Shown: positions 17,767 through 25,394 of the stretch, piece after piece
How the letters are laid out: each line of letters begins with the position of its first letter
How positions within the stretch are numbered: the stretch's first letter is position 1
DNA from: Ruminococcus sp.
GTDB lineage: Bacteria > Bacillota > Clostridia > Oscillospirales > Ruminococcaceae
Length of the DNA stretch: 50,274 bases
Assembly (NCBI GenBank): GCA_017472145.1
Contig: JAFUQX010000041.1
Coordinates: 1 to 50,274 of the forward strand
Direction of reading: 5' to 3'
Program-made: the position numbers and the translations under genes
The notes under the pieces: model-generated
Database searches by the model: none
What the model was told of the DNA's origin: nothing
What the model saw: the letters and a program-made list of their open reading frames with translations, nothing else

Positions 17767-18852
17767 ATGAAACAGTTTCATGTGGGTATTATTGGTGCAA
17801 CAGGTATGGTCGGACAGCGTTTTGCAACGCTTCTGGCAGAGCATCCGTGGTTCAAGGTGACGGTTCTGGCCGCTTCTCCGAGAAGCGCAGGCAAGACCTA
17901 TGCCGAGGCTGTCGGAAGCCGCTGGGCGATGACTGTTCCCATGCCGGAGTCCATGAAGGATATGATCATCATGGATGCACAGGCTGATATTGAGAAGATC
18001 GCCGGTATGGTCGACTTCGTATTCTGTGCAGTTGACATGAAGAAGGATGAGATCAAGGCGCTGGAGGAGGCCTATGCAAAGGCTGAGTGTCCGGTTGTAT
18101 CCAACAACTCTGCACACCGTTTCACAGCCGATGTGCCCATGGTCGTGCCGGAAGTAAACCCGGAGCATATCGAGATCATCAAGAGCCAGAGAGAGCGTCT
18201 GGGCACAAAGAGAGGCTTTATTGCTGTTAAGTCCAACTGCTCCATCCAGAGCTATGTTCCGGCTCTGTCTCCGCTGCGCAAATTCGGCATCAAGAACATT
18301 CTGGCTTGTACCTATCAGGCGATCTCCGGCGCAGGCAAGACCTTTGAAACATGGCCGGAAATGGTTGACAACGTGATCCCGTTCATCGGCGGCGAGGAAG
18401 AAAAGTCTGAGCAGGAGCCGCTGAAGGTATGGGGTACCATTGAGAATGGTGAGATCGTAAAGGCCCAGAGCCCGCTGATCACCACACAGTGTCTGCGTGT
18501 TCCGGTATCCGACGGTCACACAGCGGCTGTGTTTGTATCCTTTGAGAATAAGCCCTCTAAGGAGGAGATCCTCAAGATCTGGGCAGAGTTTGCAGGCGTT
18601 CCTCAGGAGCTGGAGCTGCCCTCTGCACCGAAGCAGTTCCTGAACTACTTTGAGGAGGATAACCGTCCTCAGGCGAAGCTGGACCGTACTCTGGAAGGCG
18701 GTATGGCGGTTTCCATCGGCCGTCTCCGTGAGGATACACTGTTTGATTATAAGTTCGTATGCCTGTCTCACAACACACTGAGAGGCGCTGCAGGCGGTGC
18801 AGTTCTTCTGGCTGAGCTGCTGGCAGCTAAGGGCTATTTTGATAAGGACTAA
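17767..18852 (+). CDS. asd: Aspartate-semialdehyde dehydrogenase (archaeal/fungal type)
   Basis: 361 aa from ATG 17767 (GGAGG at 17752-17756). An earlier in-frame ATG at 17647 would lie inside the riboswitch and is rejected. Reduces aspartyl phosphate to aspartate semialdehyde with NADPH. Nucleotide loop VGIIGATGMVGQRF at residues 5-18, catalytic Cys in KSNCSIQS (about residue 158), and ISGAGKTFETWPEMVDNV. This form is the archaeal/fungal subclass, different from the classical E. coli Asd. First gene of asd-dapA-dapB. Confidence 0.96.
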   Translation: MKQFHVGIIGATGMVGQRFATLLAEHPWFKVTVLAASPRSAGKTYAEAVGSRWAMTVPMPESMKDMIIMDAQADIEKIAGMVDFVFCAVDMKKDEIKALEEAYAKAECPVVSNNSAHRFTADVPMVVPEVNPEHIEIIKSQRERLGTKRGFIAVKSNCSIQSYVPALSPLRKFGIKNILACTYQAISGAGKTFETWPEMVDNVIPFIGGEEEKSEQEPLKVWGTIENGEIVKAQSPLITTQCLRVPVSDGHTAAVFVSFENKPSKEEILKIWAEFAGVPQELELPSAPKQFLNYFEEDNRPQAKLDRTLEGGMAVSIGRLREDTLFDYKFVCLSHNTLRGAAGGAVLLAELLAAKGYFDKD

Positions 18853-18901
18853 GCTGGATTAAGTGACATAAAGCAACATAATATAACGAGGAGGTAAACT
18901 C

Positions 18902-19792
18902 ATGAAGAACACAATTTTCACCGGCGCAGGCGTTGCCATTGTAACACCGATGCTGGCTGACGGGGCCGTTGATTTTGAAGGCCTGAAGAAGCTGATCGAC
19001 TTCCAGATCGAGGGCGGCACAGATTCCATCATTATCTGCGGTACAACAGGTGAATCCTCTACCCTGAGTGACGAGGAGCACCGTGCAGCGATCCGCTGTG
19101 CAGTAGAGCACACCGCAAACCGTGTGCCGGTCATTGCAGGTACAGGCAGCAACGATACCAAGTATGCAGTTGAGCTGTCCAGAGAGGCGCAGGAACTGGG
19201 CGCAGACGGCCTGCTGATCGTTACGCCGTACTACAACAAGTGCACCCAGAAGGGCCTGTATCAGCACTATATGCAGATCGCAGACAACGTGGATATTCCG
19301 ATCATCCTGTACAATATTCCGGGCCGTACCGGTGTGACCATTGAGATTCCGACCATTGCGTCTTTGGGTCAGCACAAGAATATCGTAGCTGTAAAGGAAG
19401 CCTCCGGCAACATCAGCTACACAGCAAAGCTGGCTGCAAAGTGCGGTGATCTGGTGGATATCTACAGCGGCAATGATGATATGATCGTTCCGATCATGTC
19501 TCTGGGCGGTAAGGGTGTTATTTCCGTACTTTCCAACATTCTGCCGAAGGAAACACACCAGATGTGCCAGTATTGTCTGGACAACAATTTTGCAGAGGCG
19601 ATGAAGCTTCAGCTGGACTATCTGGAGCTGATCAACACCCTGTTCATTGAGGTGAACCCGATTCCGGTAAAGGCCGCCATGAACATGATGGGTCTGCCGT
19701 CTGGCCCGTGCAGAATGCCTCTGTGCGAGATGACAGACGAACACATTGCAGCTATGCGCAGTGCTCTGGAAGCAAAGGGCCTGCTGGGCTGA
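18902..19792 (+). CDS. dapA: 4-hydroxy-tetrahydrodipicolinate synthase
   Basis: 296 aa. Condenses pyruvate and aspartate semialdehyde, the committed step to diaminopimelate and lysine. Class I aldolase fold with GTTGESSTLSDEEH, the Tyr of YYNKCTQKGLYQHY, YNIPGRTG, and the Schiff-base Lys in IVAVKEASGNI (about residue 163). GAGGAGG lies before the ATG, 49 bp after asd. Confidence 0.97.
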   Translation: MKNTIFTGAGVAIVTPMLADGAVDFEGLKKLIDFQIEGGTDSIIICGTTGESSTLSDEEHRAAIRCAVEHTANRVPVIAGTGSNDTKYAVELSREAQELGADGLLIVTPYYNKCTQKGLYQHYMQIADNVDIPIILYNIPGRTGVTIEIPTIASLGQHKNIVAVKEASGNISYTAKLAAKCGDLVDIYSGNDDMIVPIMSLGGKGVISVLSNILPKETHQMCQYCLDNNFAEAMKLQLDYLELINTLFIEVNPIPVKAAMNMMGLPSGPCRMPLCEMTDEHIAAMRSALEAKGLLG

Positions 19793-19844
19793 TTTTAGCA
19801 GAAAGGATACCGCAAGGCGAAGGCAGCGGTAAAAGGATAGGATC

Positions 19845-20609
19845 ATGACAAATATTGTAATTTGCGGTGCAAATGGAAAAATGGGACATACCGTTGCATC
19901 CTGTGTGGAATCCCGTGAGGATTGCAGGGTCATGGCCGGTATCGATTCCTACACAAAGGTTTATGGTGATTTTCCGATCGTGGAGACACCGTCTCAGCTG
20001 ACGGAGCAGCCGGATGTGATCATCGACTTCTCCAATCCGTCCTCACTGGATGGGCTGCTGGAATACGGCCAGACGCATAATGTTGCGCTGGTGCTGGCTA
20101 CGACTGGCTACAGTGATGAGCAGATTGAAAAGATCAAGGCCGCAGCGCAGCAGATCCCGGTATTCTTTACCTTTAATATGTCTCTGGGCATCAATCTGCT
20201 GGTTCAGCTGGCCAAGACGGCTGCGTCTGTATTGGGTGACCAGTTTGATATTGAGGTGGTGGAGAAGCATCACAACCTGAAGATCGATGCTCCCAGCGGA
20301 ACAGCCATTATGATTGCCAATGCGATCAATGAGACCCGTGACAATCAGTATCACTATGTGTATGATCGTCACGCACGCCGCATGAAGCGGGAGAAGTCTG
20401 AGATCGGCATGCATGCCATCCGCGGCGGCACGATCGTAGGGGAGCATGATGTAATTTTTGCTGGCCGGGACGAGGTGATCACCCTGTCTCACAGTGCAGC
20501 CTCCAAGAGTGTATTTGCTGTAGGCGCGGTGAATGCAGCGGTATTCATCAAGGGAAAGCCGGCTGGCCTGTATGATATGGCTCAGTTGGTAGCTGATCAG
20601 GCTGAATAA
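19845..20609 (+). CDS. dapB: 4-hydroxy-tetrahydrodipicolinate reductase
   Basis: 254 aa. NAD(P)H-dependent reductase of the diaminopimelate pathway. N-terminal GANGKMGHTV nucleotide loop, DFSNPSS, ATTGYSDEQ, the catalytic pair in VVEKHHNLKIDAPSGTA, and FIKGKPAGLYDM near the C-terminus. Follows dapA with a 52-bp spacer. The operon ends here at a strong terminator. Confidence 0.97.
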   Translation: MTNIVICGANGKMGHTVASCVESREDCRVMAGIDSYTKVYGDFPIVETPSQLTEQPDVIIDFSNPSSLDGLLEYGQTHNVALVLATTGYSDEQIEKIKAAAQQIPVFFTFNMSLGINLLVQLAKTAASVLGDQFDIEVVEKHHNLKIDAPSGTAIMIANAINETRDNQYHYVYDRHARRMKREKSEIGMHAIRGGTIVGEHDVIFAGRDEVITLSHSAASKSVFAVGAVNAAVFIKGKPAGLYDMAQLVADQAE

Positions 20610-20628
20610 ACAGAAACAAATGAAAAGA

Positions 20629-20665
20629 GAGCTGCTGTAGATGAGGTTTACAGCAGCTCCTTTTT
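20629..20665 (+). terminator. Terminator of the asd-dapA-dapB operon
   Basis: 11-bp stem GAGCTGCTGTA (20629-20639) and TACAGCAGCTC (20649-20659), then five T. Confidence 0.93.
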
Positions 20666-20679
20666 ATCAGAGTAAATGA

Positions 20680-20720
20680 AGCTCCGTCAGCATAGGGCTT
20701 GCACCGCTGACGGAGCTTTT
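20680..20720. terminator. Second hairpin, terminator for the converging zinc-ribbon gene
   Basis: 12-bp stem 20680-20691 with 20706-20717, 14-nt loop, T-run on the plus strand; the minus-strand T-run is weaker. Confidence 0.75.
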
Positions 20721-20737
20721 GTATTATATGATGCAGG

Positions 20738-21610
20738 TTATTTCAGCTTTGCGCCGCAGTGACCGCAGAAGTTCATATCCGGATGATTTCTGGCATTACA
20801 CATATGGCATACACCAGCCAGACTCTCAAGCAGCTCCTCCGGCTGAGCAGCAGGTATGTCTTCTGCCGCTGCGTCAGGATCCGGCATGGGTTCTTCCTGC
20901 GGAAGCGGATGAGCCGGCTGTGTGTGCGTCACATCAATATCGATGCTGGACATTTTAGGAGGCTGTGCAGGCGCAGCTTCCGATGCAGACACAGCCGCAG
21001 CCGGAACAGGCTGAGGTACAGGAGCAGATGCAGGCTCAGCACCCGGAGCTGTAGTCCTTTCCCCCTTCTTCGGCAGCTTTTTCAGCTTGCAGATGAAAAT
21101 ACCGAAGGCGGCAATCATCATGCTGCACAGGGCGAAAATCACATTGTTACCGCAGGTATCTGCAAACAGTCCTGGATAGTCCTCTTTGAAGGGCAGAAGG
21201 ATACTTTCCATGGAGAACACACAGGTCAGCAACATGAAGATCAGCTGGCCGATCAGCTGAACCAGTGCAGCCACAGAGCAGGCCACGCCCAGACCCCGGA
21301 TGGCCGAAGCGATGCGTCTGGTCGATGCGATCCAAAGGCCGAACCAGAGGATTACGGCACTGAGAGAGCACCAGAAGCCAAGTGCACCGGAGATGAAATT
21401 CACAAGGCCCTTTCCGTACGAAACGGAGCAGGCTTCCAGGAGCTCCCGGCCCGAAGAAAGATTGTTCATTGCGCCGGCGCTCATGCATTTTGCGAGAATG
21501 TACGCACAAGCCAGAATCAGTATAAAGAATACAACGGATAAAAAGGTCTTTCCAGCGCCGCCCTTTTTCTTTGGAATCGCTGCGGCCGCCGCTTCAGGAG
21601 TTTTATTCAT
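20738..21610 (-). CDS. Membrane protein with C-terminal zinc ribbon, unknown function
   Basis: 290 aa. Four hydrophobic segments at about residues 22-44, 72-95, 103-130 and 155-172, then a Pro/Ala/Glu-rich cytoplasmic linker (185-262) and a C-terminal zinc ribbon CHMCNARNHPDMNFCGHCG (C-x2-C-x10-C-x2-C). This layout, membrane bundle plus a tethered zinc ribbon, is common among clostridial proteins of unknown role. No enzyme motif. It has its own promoter (TTGACA-17-TATACT at 21645-21673). Function not assigned. Confidence 0.75.
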   Translation of the reverse strand: MNKTPEAAAAAIPKKKGGAGKTFLSVVFFILILACAYILAKCMSAGAMNNLSSGRELLEACSVSYGKGLVNFISGALGFWCSLSAVILWFGLWIASTRRIASAIRGLGVACSVAALVQLIGQLIFMLLTCVFSMESILLPFKEDYPGLFADTCGNNVIFALCSMMIAAFGIFICKLKKLPKKGERTTAPGAEPASAPVPQPVPAAAVSASEAAPAQPPKMSSIDIDVTHTQPAHPLPQEEPMPDPDAAAEDIPAAQPEELLESLAGVCHMCNARNHPDMNFCGHCGAKLK

Positions 21611-21644
21611 ATGATCAGGTCCTTCCCAATAAGTAATCTATTTC

Positions 21645-21673
21645 AGTATACCATTTTCATCCTTCTTTGTCAA
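21645..21673 (-). promoter_or_regulatory. SigA promoter of the zinc-ribbon membrane protein gene
   Basis: Minus strand TTGACA (21668-21673), 17-bp spacer, TATACT (21645-21650). Confidence 0.85.
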
Positions 21674-21698
21674 TCGGCGGAAGGGAGAATTTTACGCA

Positions 21699-21734
21699 AA
21701 TCAGGCGGGCGCTTTTGTATGCGTCCGCCTGATT
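21699..21734 (-). terminator. Terminator of the xylanase gene
   Basis: 14-bp stem 21699-21712 with 21721-21734 (one G-T pair), 8-nt loop; the T-tract after it on the minus strand is short. Confidence 0.75.
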
Positions 21735-21742
21735 GATTTTGC

Positions 21743-24700
21743 TTATTCCGGAGTAACCGGGAGCTGTGTCACGATTTCGATGACAAATTCAAGCAGAGCA
21801 GTAGAGTCTGCGGAATTGATCATACCTTTTTCATCCTTACAGCAGTTTGCGTTGGCCAGCTGCTGATCGGAGAAGTTGACGGTCTGTACAATGTACTTGT
21901 TCAGATAAATCAGATCAATCATGGAAACCTTGCCGTCCAGATTGGTATCGCCGCACAGAGTTACTTCCGGAAGGGGCGTATCTGTACCTGTATCAGAGCC
22001 GGAGGGACTTGTGGTTGTAGTGGTGGTAGTCGTTGTAGTGGTAGTTGTATCGGTTCCGGTTGTGGTAACGGTGGTGGAGGTTTGCTCCGAGCCGTCTCCG
22101 ATGAGCTTCATGACGCCAAAGCCGGAGGGGTCTGTATAGCCCATGCCCGTGAGGTCATTCCAGTTGGCGATGGAGGTACGCTGGCCTGCGCCGTCGCCGT
22201 CATCGTTGATCTGTACATCAAAGCCCACGACCTGTCCAGCGCTGAATGGGGAGATGGTATAGGGCAGAGCGTATTCTACCAGATAGCCGTCTGTTGTAGT
22301 GGCGGCCGCAGAGATGAATGCATCTGTAGACAGGCCGTCTGTTACCGTTTTTTCGCCGGTGTAGGAAACTCTGGCCTGAATGTCATCGGTTTCATAATAA
22401 GCCGTCTTGTGGTTGTTTTCATCGAAGAACACCTCAAAGGTATCCTGCTCATAGGCATTTGCGCTTGCGTTGCTCAGAACCGGATCCTTTACCTCTGCGA
22501 GGACATAGATGTAATTTTCATCCCAGAGCATCTTGGCTGTACCAGTTGCGCCATTGCCGAGGGTGTAGGTATCCAGATTGATTGCCGCTGCATTGTCCCA
22601 TACGGAATCAATTGTACCGTCGATTTCAGGAGTGCCCTTGACCGCTTCGGCCATTCTCGGCTGCTTCTTGAGAGTTACGATACCGCAGGTAGGAAGATTT
22701 CCGTCAGAAGGTCCGTCAATAGCAAACTGAGCATCGTTCCATGTATAACACTCAATCGTTCCATCCTCTGCTTCAAGCGCAATACGGAAATCCAGATAGA
22801 TCGTATCGCCTGTCTGGCCTGACAGTCTCGTGCTGACATCATATTCAGATGTATGCTCATATTCAGGGAGAATCTCCAGAGCGTTCAGAAATTCGCCTGT
22901 CTGATTTTCTGTACTGCCGTAAACCTCAATGCCTCTGATATTTTCGGGAACATTATAGAAGCGTGTGCGCACCCCTTCGTCATTCCAGATAGCCTTAAAG
23001 CTGATATCGGTACCCTTGATGTACTGTGCAGGCTGTGCATCCAGGGCCCGCTCCAGATCTTCCTCTGTACCGTCATAATAGTAAGCATTCATGGTCTGGG
23101 TCTTTGCTACTTCATAATCTGTATCAATGACTGCATAGTATGCTTCCTTTGCTGTATAATTCTTATCAAACAGCAGAGGATAGCCGCCGATCCAGCTGGT
23201 GGAATCGGTGATACCCCAGAGTACAACAGCGGACAGATTCACGCCGGAATCCTTCATTTCCTTGTACATCTTGAATACATCCTGATAACGCTGAGCCAGC
23301 TCCTGCTGATCGGTTACAGCATTGGACTTTTGAGAGATGTCCAGCTCAGTGATCTGAACCTCCAGACCCAGATCAGCATAAGCCTGAATGGAGCTTCTGT
23401 ACAGATCGATAGAGGGGCTACTCATGCCGATATGAGACTGCATACCCATGCCATCGATCAGATCCTTTTCGATCAGCGGAGTCAGAATATCGCTGATGAT
23501 ATAGGCCTGCTTGCTGGGAGAATACTCGTTGTAATCGTTATAGAACAGCTTACAGCCTTCGGGCGCATACTTCTTTGCAAGCTCAAAGGCCTTTACGATA
23601 TAGGACTGGTCGCCGTAAACAGAAACCCATGCAGACTGACCGTTTACAGAATTGTTCGAGCCAGCCGGTCGGATCGTACCGGAGTCAGATGCGGCTTCAT
23701 TCACAACGTCCCATGCGTAGAATTCTACATCCGGGTAATCGGCGGCCAGTGTCTCCATGACCAGCTTGATGTAATTTTCCAGTCTCTGGTTCATAACGTC
23801 CACAGAAACCCAGTCCGCGCTTGCATCATAGTTCTCCTTGAAGAACCAGTCCGGCGTCTGGCTGTGCCATACCAGAACGTGGCCGCGCACCGGAATCTGA
23901 TTTTCTCCTGCAAACTTCAGCATAGCATCTGCTTCATTCAGAGAGATCTGCGGAGAGGTATAGTCACCGGTTTCCTGTGCATAGGCCAGCGTCTTGTTCA
24001 GATCGAGAACGCTGTCCGGCTTCAGCTCATTGCCCAGTGTCAGGCTGTTGTAATGCTTGAGGATCAGATCCTTGGTTGCATTCTGCTTGAACTCAGAATC
24101 CGCACAGGCACAGCCCAGTTTGAAGTAATCGCTGTAGGCGTCCTTCAGGGCCGTGATATCCTCCTCAATGGCCGGATCCGGCAGAAGCGCACCGGAGCAG
24201 TCATCCACATAGAAGTCCATGAGATCCTGTTCAGACGCAGTGGCTACATATCCGGTCTGCACATAAACATAGAAGTTGGTAGCACCCTCCGGAACGGTCA
24301 GCTCACTGCCGACATAGGTCCATTCGCCCTTATTGGCCGTTACTGTTGCGATGGTATAATAATTCTCCTTGCCGTCCATATCATACTGGAGATTGATGGA
24401 GAATTTCTGTGTGTCTGTCCACTGGTCACCGTTGTACATGACATAGCAGCCCAGATTGTAGTATTTTCCGGCAGTCAGAATATCGTCCTTGCCGGAGGTC
24501 AGACCGTTCCAGAGCTGGGTCCGGCCGGAAACATACATGCTATAGTCACCGCTGTAGCTCTGCTCGCTGGTAACAGTCGCCGTGGCCGAGCCTCTTGCAT
24601 TCCAGCCCTGTGCAGTGCCGTCATCGAAATTATTCAGATAGGAGGTATCCTTTTCCACCTCCAGGCGTTCACCGTTTACCGTGATATCGTCAATGTAGTA

Positions 24701-25204
24701 GCAGCCGTCGGTGGAGGCCCCGGGCATTTCCACATACAGGATCAGCCCCGTAACATCGGCCGGAATATTGTATGTACCGGAAAGCTGTGTCCATTCGCCC
24801 TTCTTGGCGGTAGCTCCTGTGATCTGCTGGTAGTGATCCTGGCCGGAGCTGTCGGTGTAGATGAGCTTCAGTGCCATCTGCTCCGTGTCATTGCCCTCTG
24901 CATACATGGCCCATGCATCAAAGGTATAGCTGTTTCCTGCATAGGCTATGCCGGACAGGGAGCAGCGGGGTGCACCCCAGGTTTCTGTACGGTCATATAC
25001 ATACAGGGAGCTTGTACCGCTGTGTGCATAGTCGCTGGTGATGGACAGGGTAGAACCAACACCCTTCCAAGCACCGTAGCCGCTTTCAAAGGTATCGCTC
25101 ATCAGGACTTCTGTTGCAGCAGAGCTGACAAAAGCCGATGAAGCCAGGGCCGTGAAGGACAAAGCAGCTGCTGTCAGCACGGCACCGATTTTTTTCAGTT
25201 TCAT
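21743..25204 (-). CDS. Cellulosomal GH10 endo-xylanase: CBM22-CBM22-GH10-CBM9-dockerin
   Basis: 1153 aa. Signal peptide at residues 1-30. Two CBM22-like modules (about 33-180 and 190-340, both with SGDY/SGTSSL-YV repeats). GH10 catalytic domain at about 350-695: acid/base Glu503 in WDVVNEA and nucleophile Glu620 in QITELDIS, with GHVLVWHSQTP and GMGMQSHIG as substrate-cleft motifs. CBM9-like module at about 850-1036. A threonine-rich linker (1043-1077) leads to a type I dockerin (1083-1150: CGDTNLDGKVSMIDLIYLNKY, then a degenerate second repeat NCCKDEKGMINSADSTALLEF). The enzyme should be secreted and held on a cohesin scaffold to cut xylan. An upstream in-frame ATG at 25270 is rejected because GGGAGG at 25212-25217 precedes 25204. 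Confidence 0.95.
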   Translation of the reverse strand: MKLKKIGAVLTAAALSFTALASSAFVSSAATEVLMSDTFESGYGAWKGVGSTLSITSDYAHSGTSSLYVYDRTETWGAPRCSLSGIAYAGNSYTFDAWAMYAEGNDTEQMALKLIYTDSSGQDHYQQITGATAKKGEWTQLSGTYNIPADVTGLILYVEMPGASTDGCYYIDDITVNGERLEVEKDTSYLNNFDDGTAQGWNARGSATATVTSEQSYSGDYSMYVSGRTQLWNGLTSGKDDILTAGKYYNLGCYVMYNGDQWTDTQKFSINLQYDMDGKENYYTIATVTANKGEWTYVGSELTVPEGATNFYVYVQTGYVATASEQDLMDFYVDDCSGALLPDPAIEEDITALKDAYSDYFKLGCACADSEFKQNATKDLILKHYNSLTLGNELKPDSVLDLNKTLAYAQETGDYTSPQISLNEADAMLKFAGENQIPVRGHVLVWHSQTPDWFFKENYDASADWVSVDVMNQRLENYIKLVMETLAADYPDVEFYAWDVVNEAASDSGTIRPAGSNNSVNGQSAWVSVYGDQSYIVKAFELAKKYAPEGCKLFYNDYNEYSPSKQAYIISDILTPLIEKDLIDGMGMQSHIGMSSPSIDLYRSSIQAYADLGLEVQITELDISQKSNAVTDQQELAQRYQDVFKMYKEMKDSGVNLSAVVLWGITDSTSWIGGYPLLFDKNYTAKEAYYAVIDTDYEVAKTQTMNAYYYDGTEEDLERALDAQPAQYIKGTDISFKAIWNDEGVRTRFYNVPENIRGIEVYGSTENQTGEFLNALEILPEYEHTSEYDVSTRLSGQTGDTIYLDFRIALEAEDGTIECYTWNDAQFAIDGPSDGNLPTCGIVTLKKQPRMAEAVKGTPEIDGTIDSVWDNAAAINLDTYTLGNGATGTAKMLWDENYIYVLAEVKDPVLSNASANAYEQDTFEVFFDENNHKTAYYETDDIQARVSYTGEKTVTDGLSTDAFISAAATTTDGYLVEYALPYTISPFSAGQVVGFDVQINDDGDGAGQRTSIANWNDLTGMGYTDPSGFGVMKLIGDGSEQTSTTVTTTGTDTTTTTTTTTTTTTSPSGSDTGTDTPLPEVTLCGDTNLDGKVSMIDLIYLNKYIVQTVNFSDQQLANANCCKDEKGMINSADSTALLEFVIEIVTQLPVTPE

Positions 25205-25218
25205 GATAAAACCTCCCG

Positions 25219-25240
25219 AATATATCAGATTGGATATATT
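25219..25240 (-). promoter_or_regulatory. Palindromic operator candidate at the xylanase transcription start
   Basis: AATATATC (25219-25226) and GATATATT (25233-25240) form a perfect inverted repeat with a 6-bp spacer. It falls where the predicted transcription start and early leader of the xylanase gene lie, a usual place for a repressor. Confidence 0.55.
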
Positions 25241-25241
25241 T

Positions 25242-25270
25242 AGTGTACCACGTTGAAAGGAATTTGTCAA
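25242..25270 (-). promoter_or_regulatory. SigA promoter of the xylanase gene
   Basis: Minus strand TTGACA (25265-25270), 17-bp spacer, TACACT (25242-25247). Confidence 0.8.
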
Positions 25271-25311
25271 GTAATCGTAACTCTTTTTTCATGTCCGGGC
25301 GGAATTTGTAG

Positions 25312-25361
25312 TTGTAATTCTCTGGAAGGAATGGTATAATAAAAGTACATCAAGTACATCG
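25312..25361 (+). promoter_or_regulatory. Promoter and tandem repeat before the binding-protein gene
   Basis: TTGTAA (25312-25317), 17-bp spacer, TATAAT (25335-25340). Immediately downstream is a perfect tandem 9-mer AAGTACATC (25343-25351 and 25352-25360), followed at 25368 by GATGTAT on the opposite sense. A regulator-binding site is possible. Confidence 0.65.
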
Positions 25362-25394
25362 GACAAGATGTATGATCGGAAAGGATTTTGACTC

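Noticed and set aside
22004-22062. Repeated TGGTAGT-like tract resembling a microsatellite
   Set aside because: It encodes the threonine-rich linker before the dockerin on the minus strand, so it is explained by protein composition.
22853-25141. 762-codon open frame on the plus strand
   Set aside because: It lies antisense to the xylanase gene, lacks a ribosome-binding site and shows no domain; the long frame follows from the codon pattern of the opposite strand.
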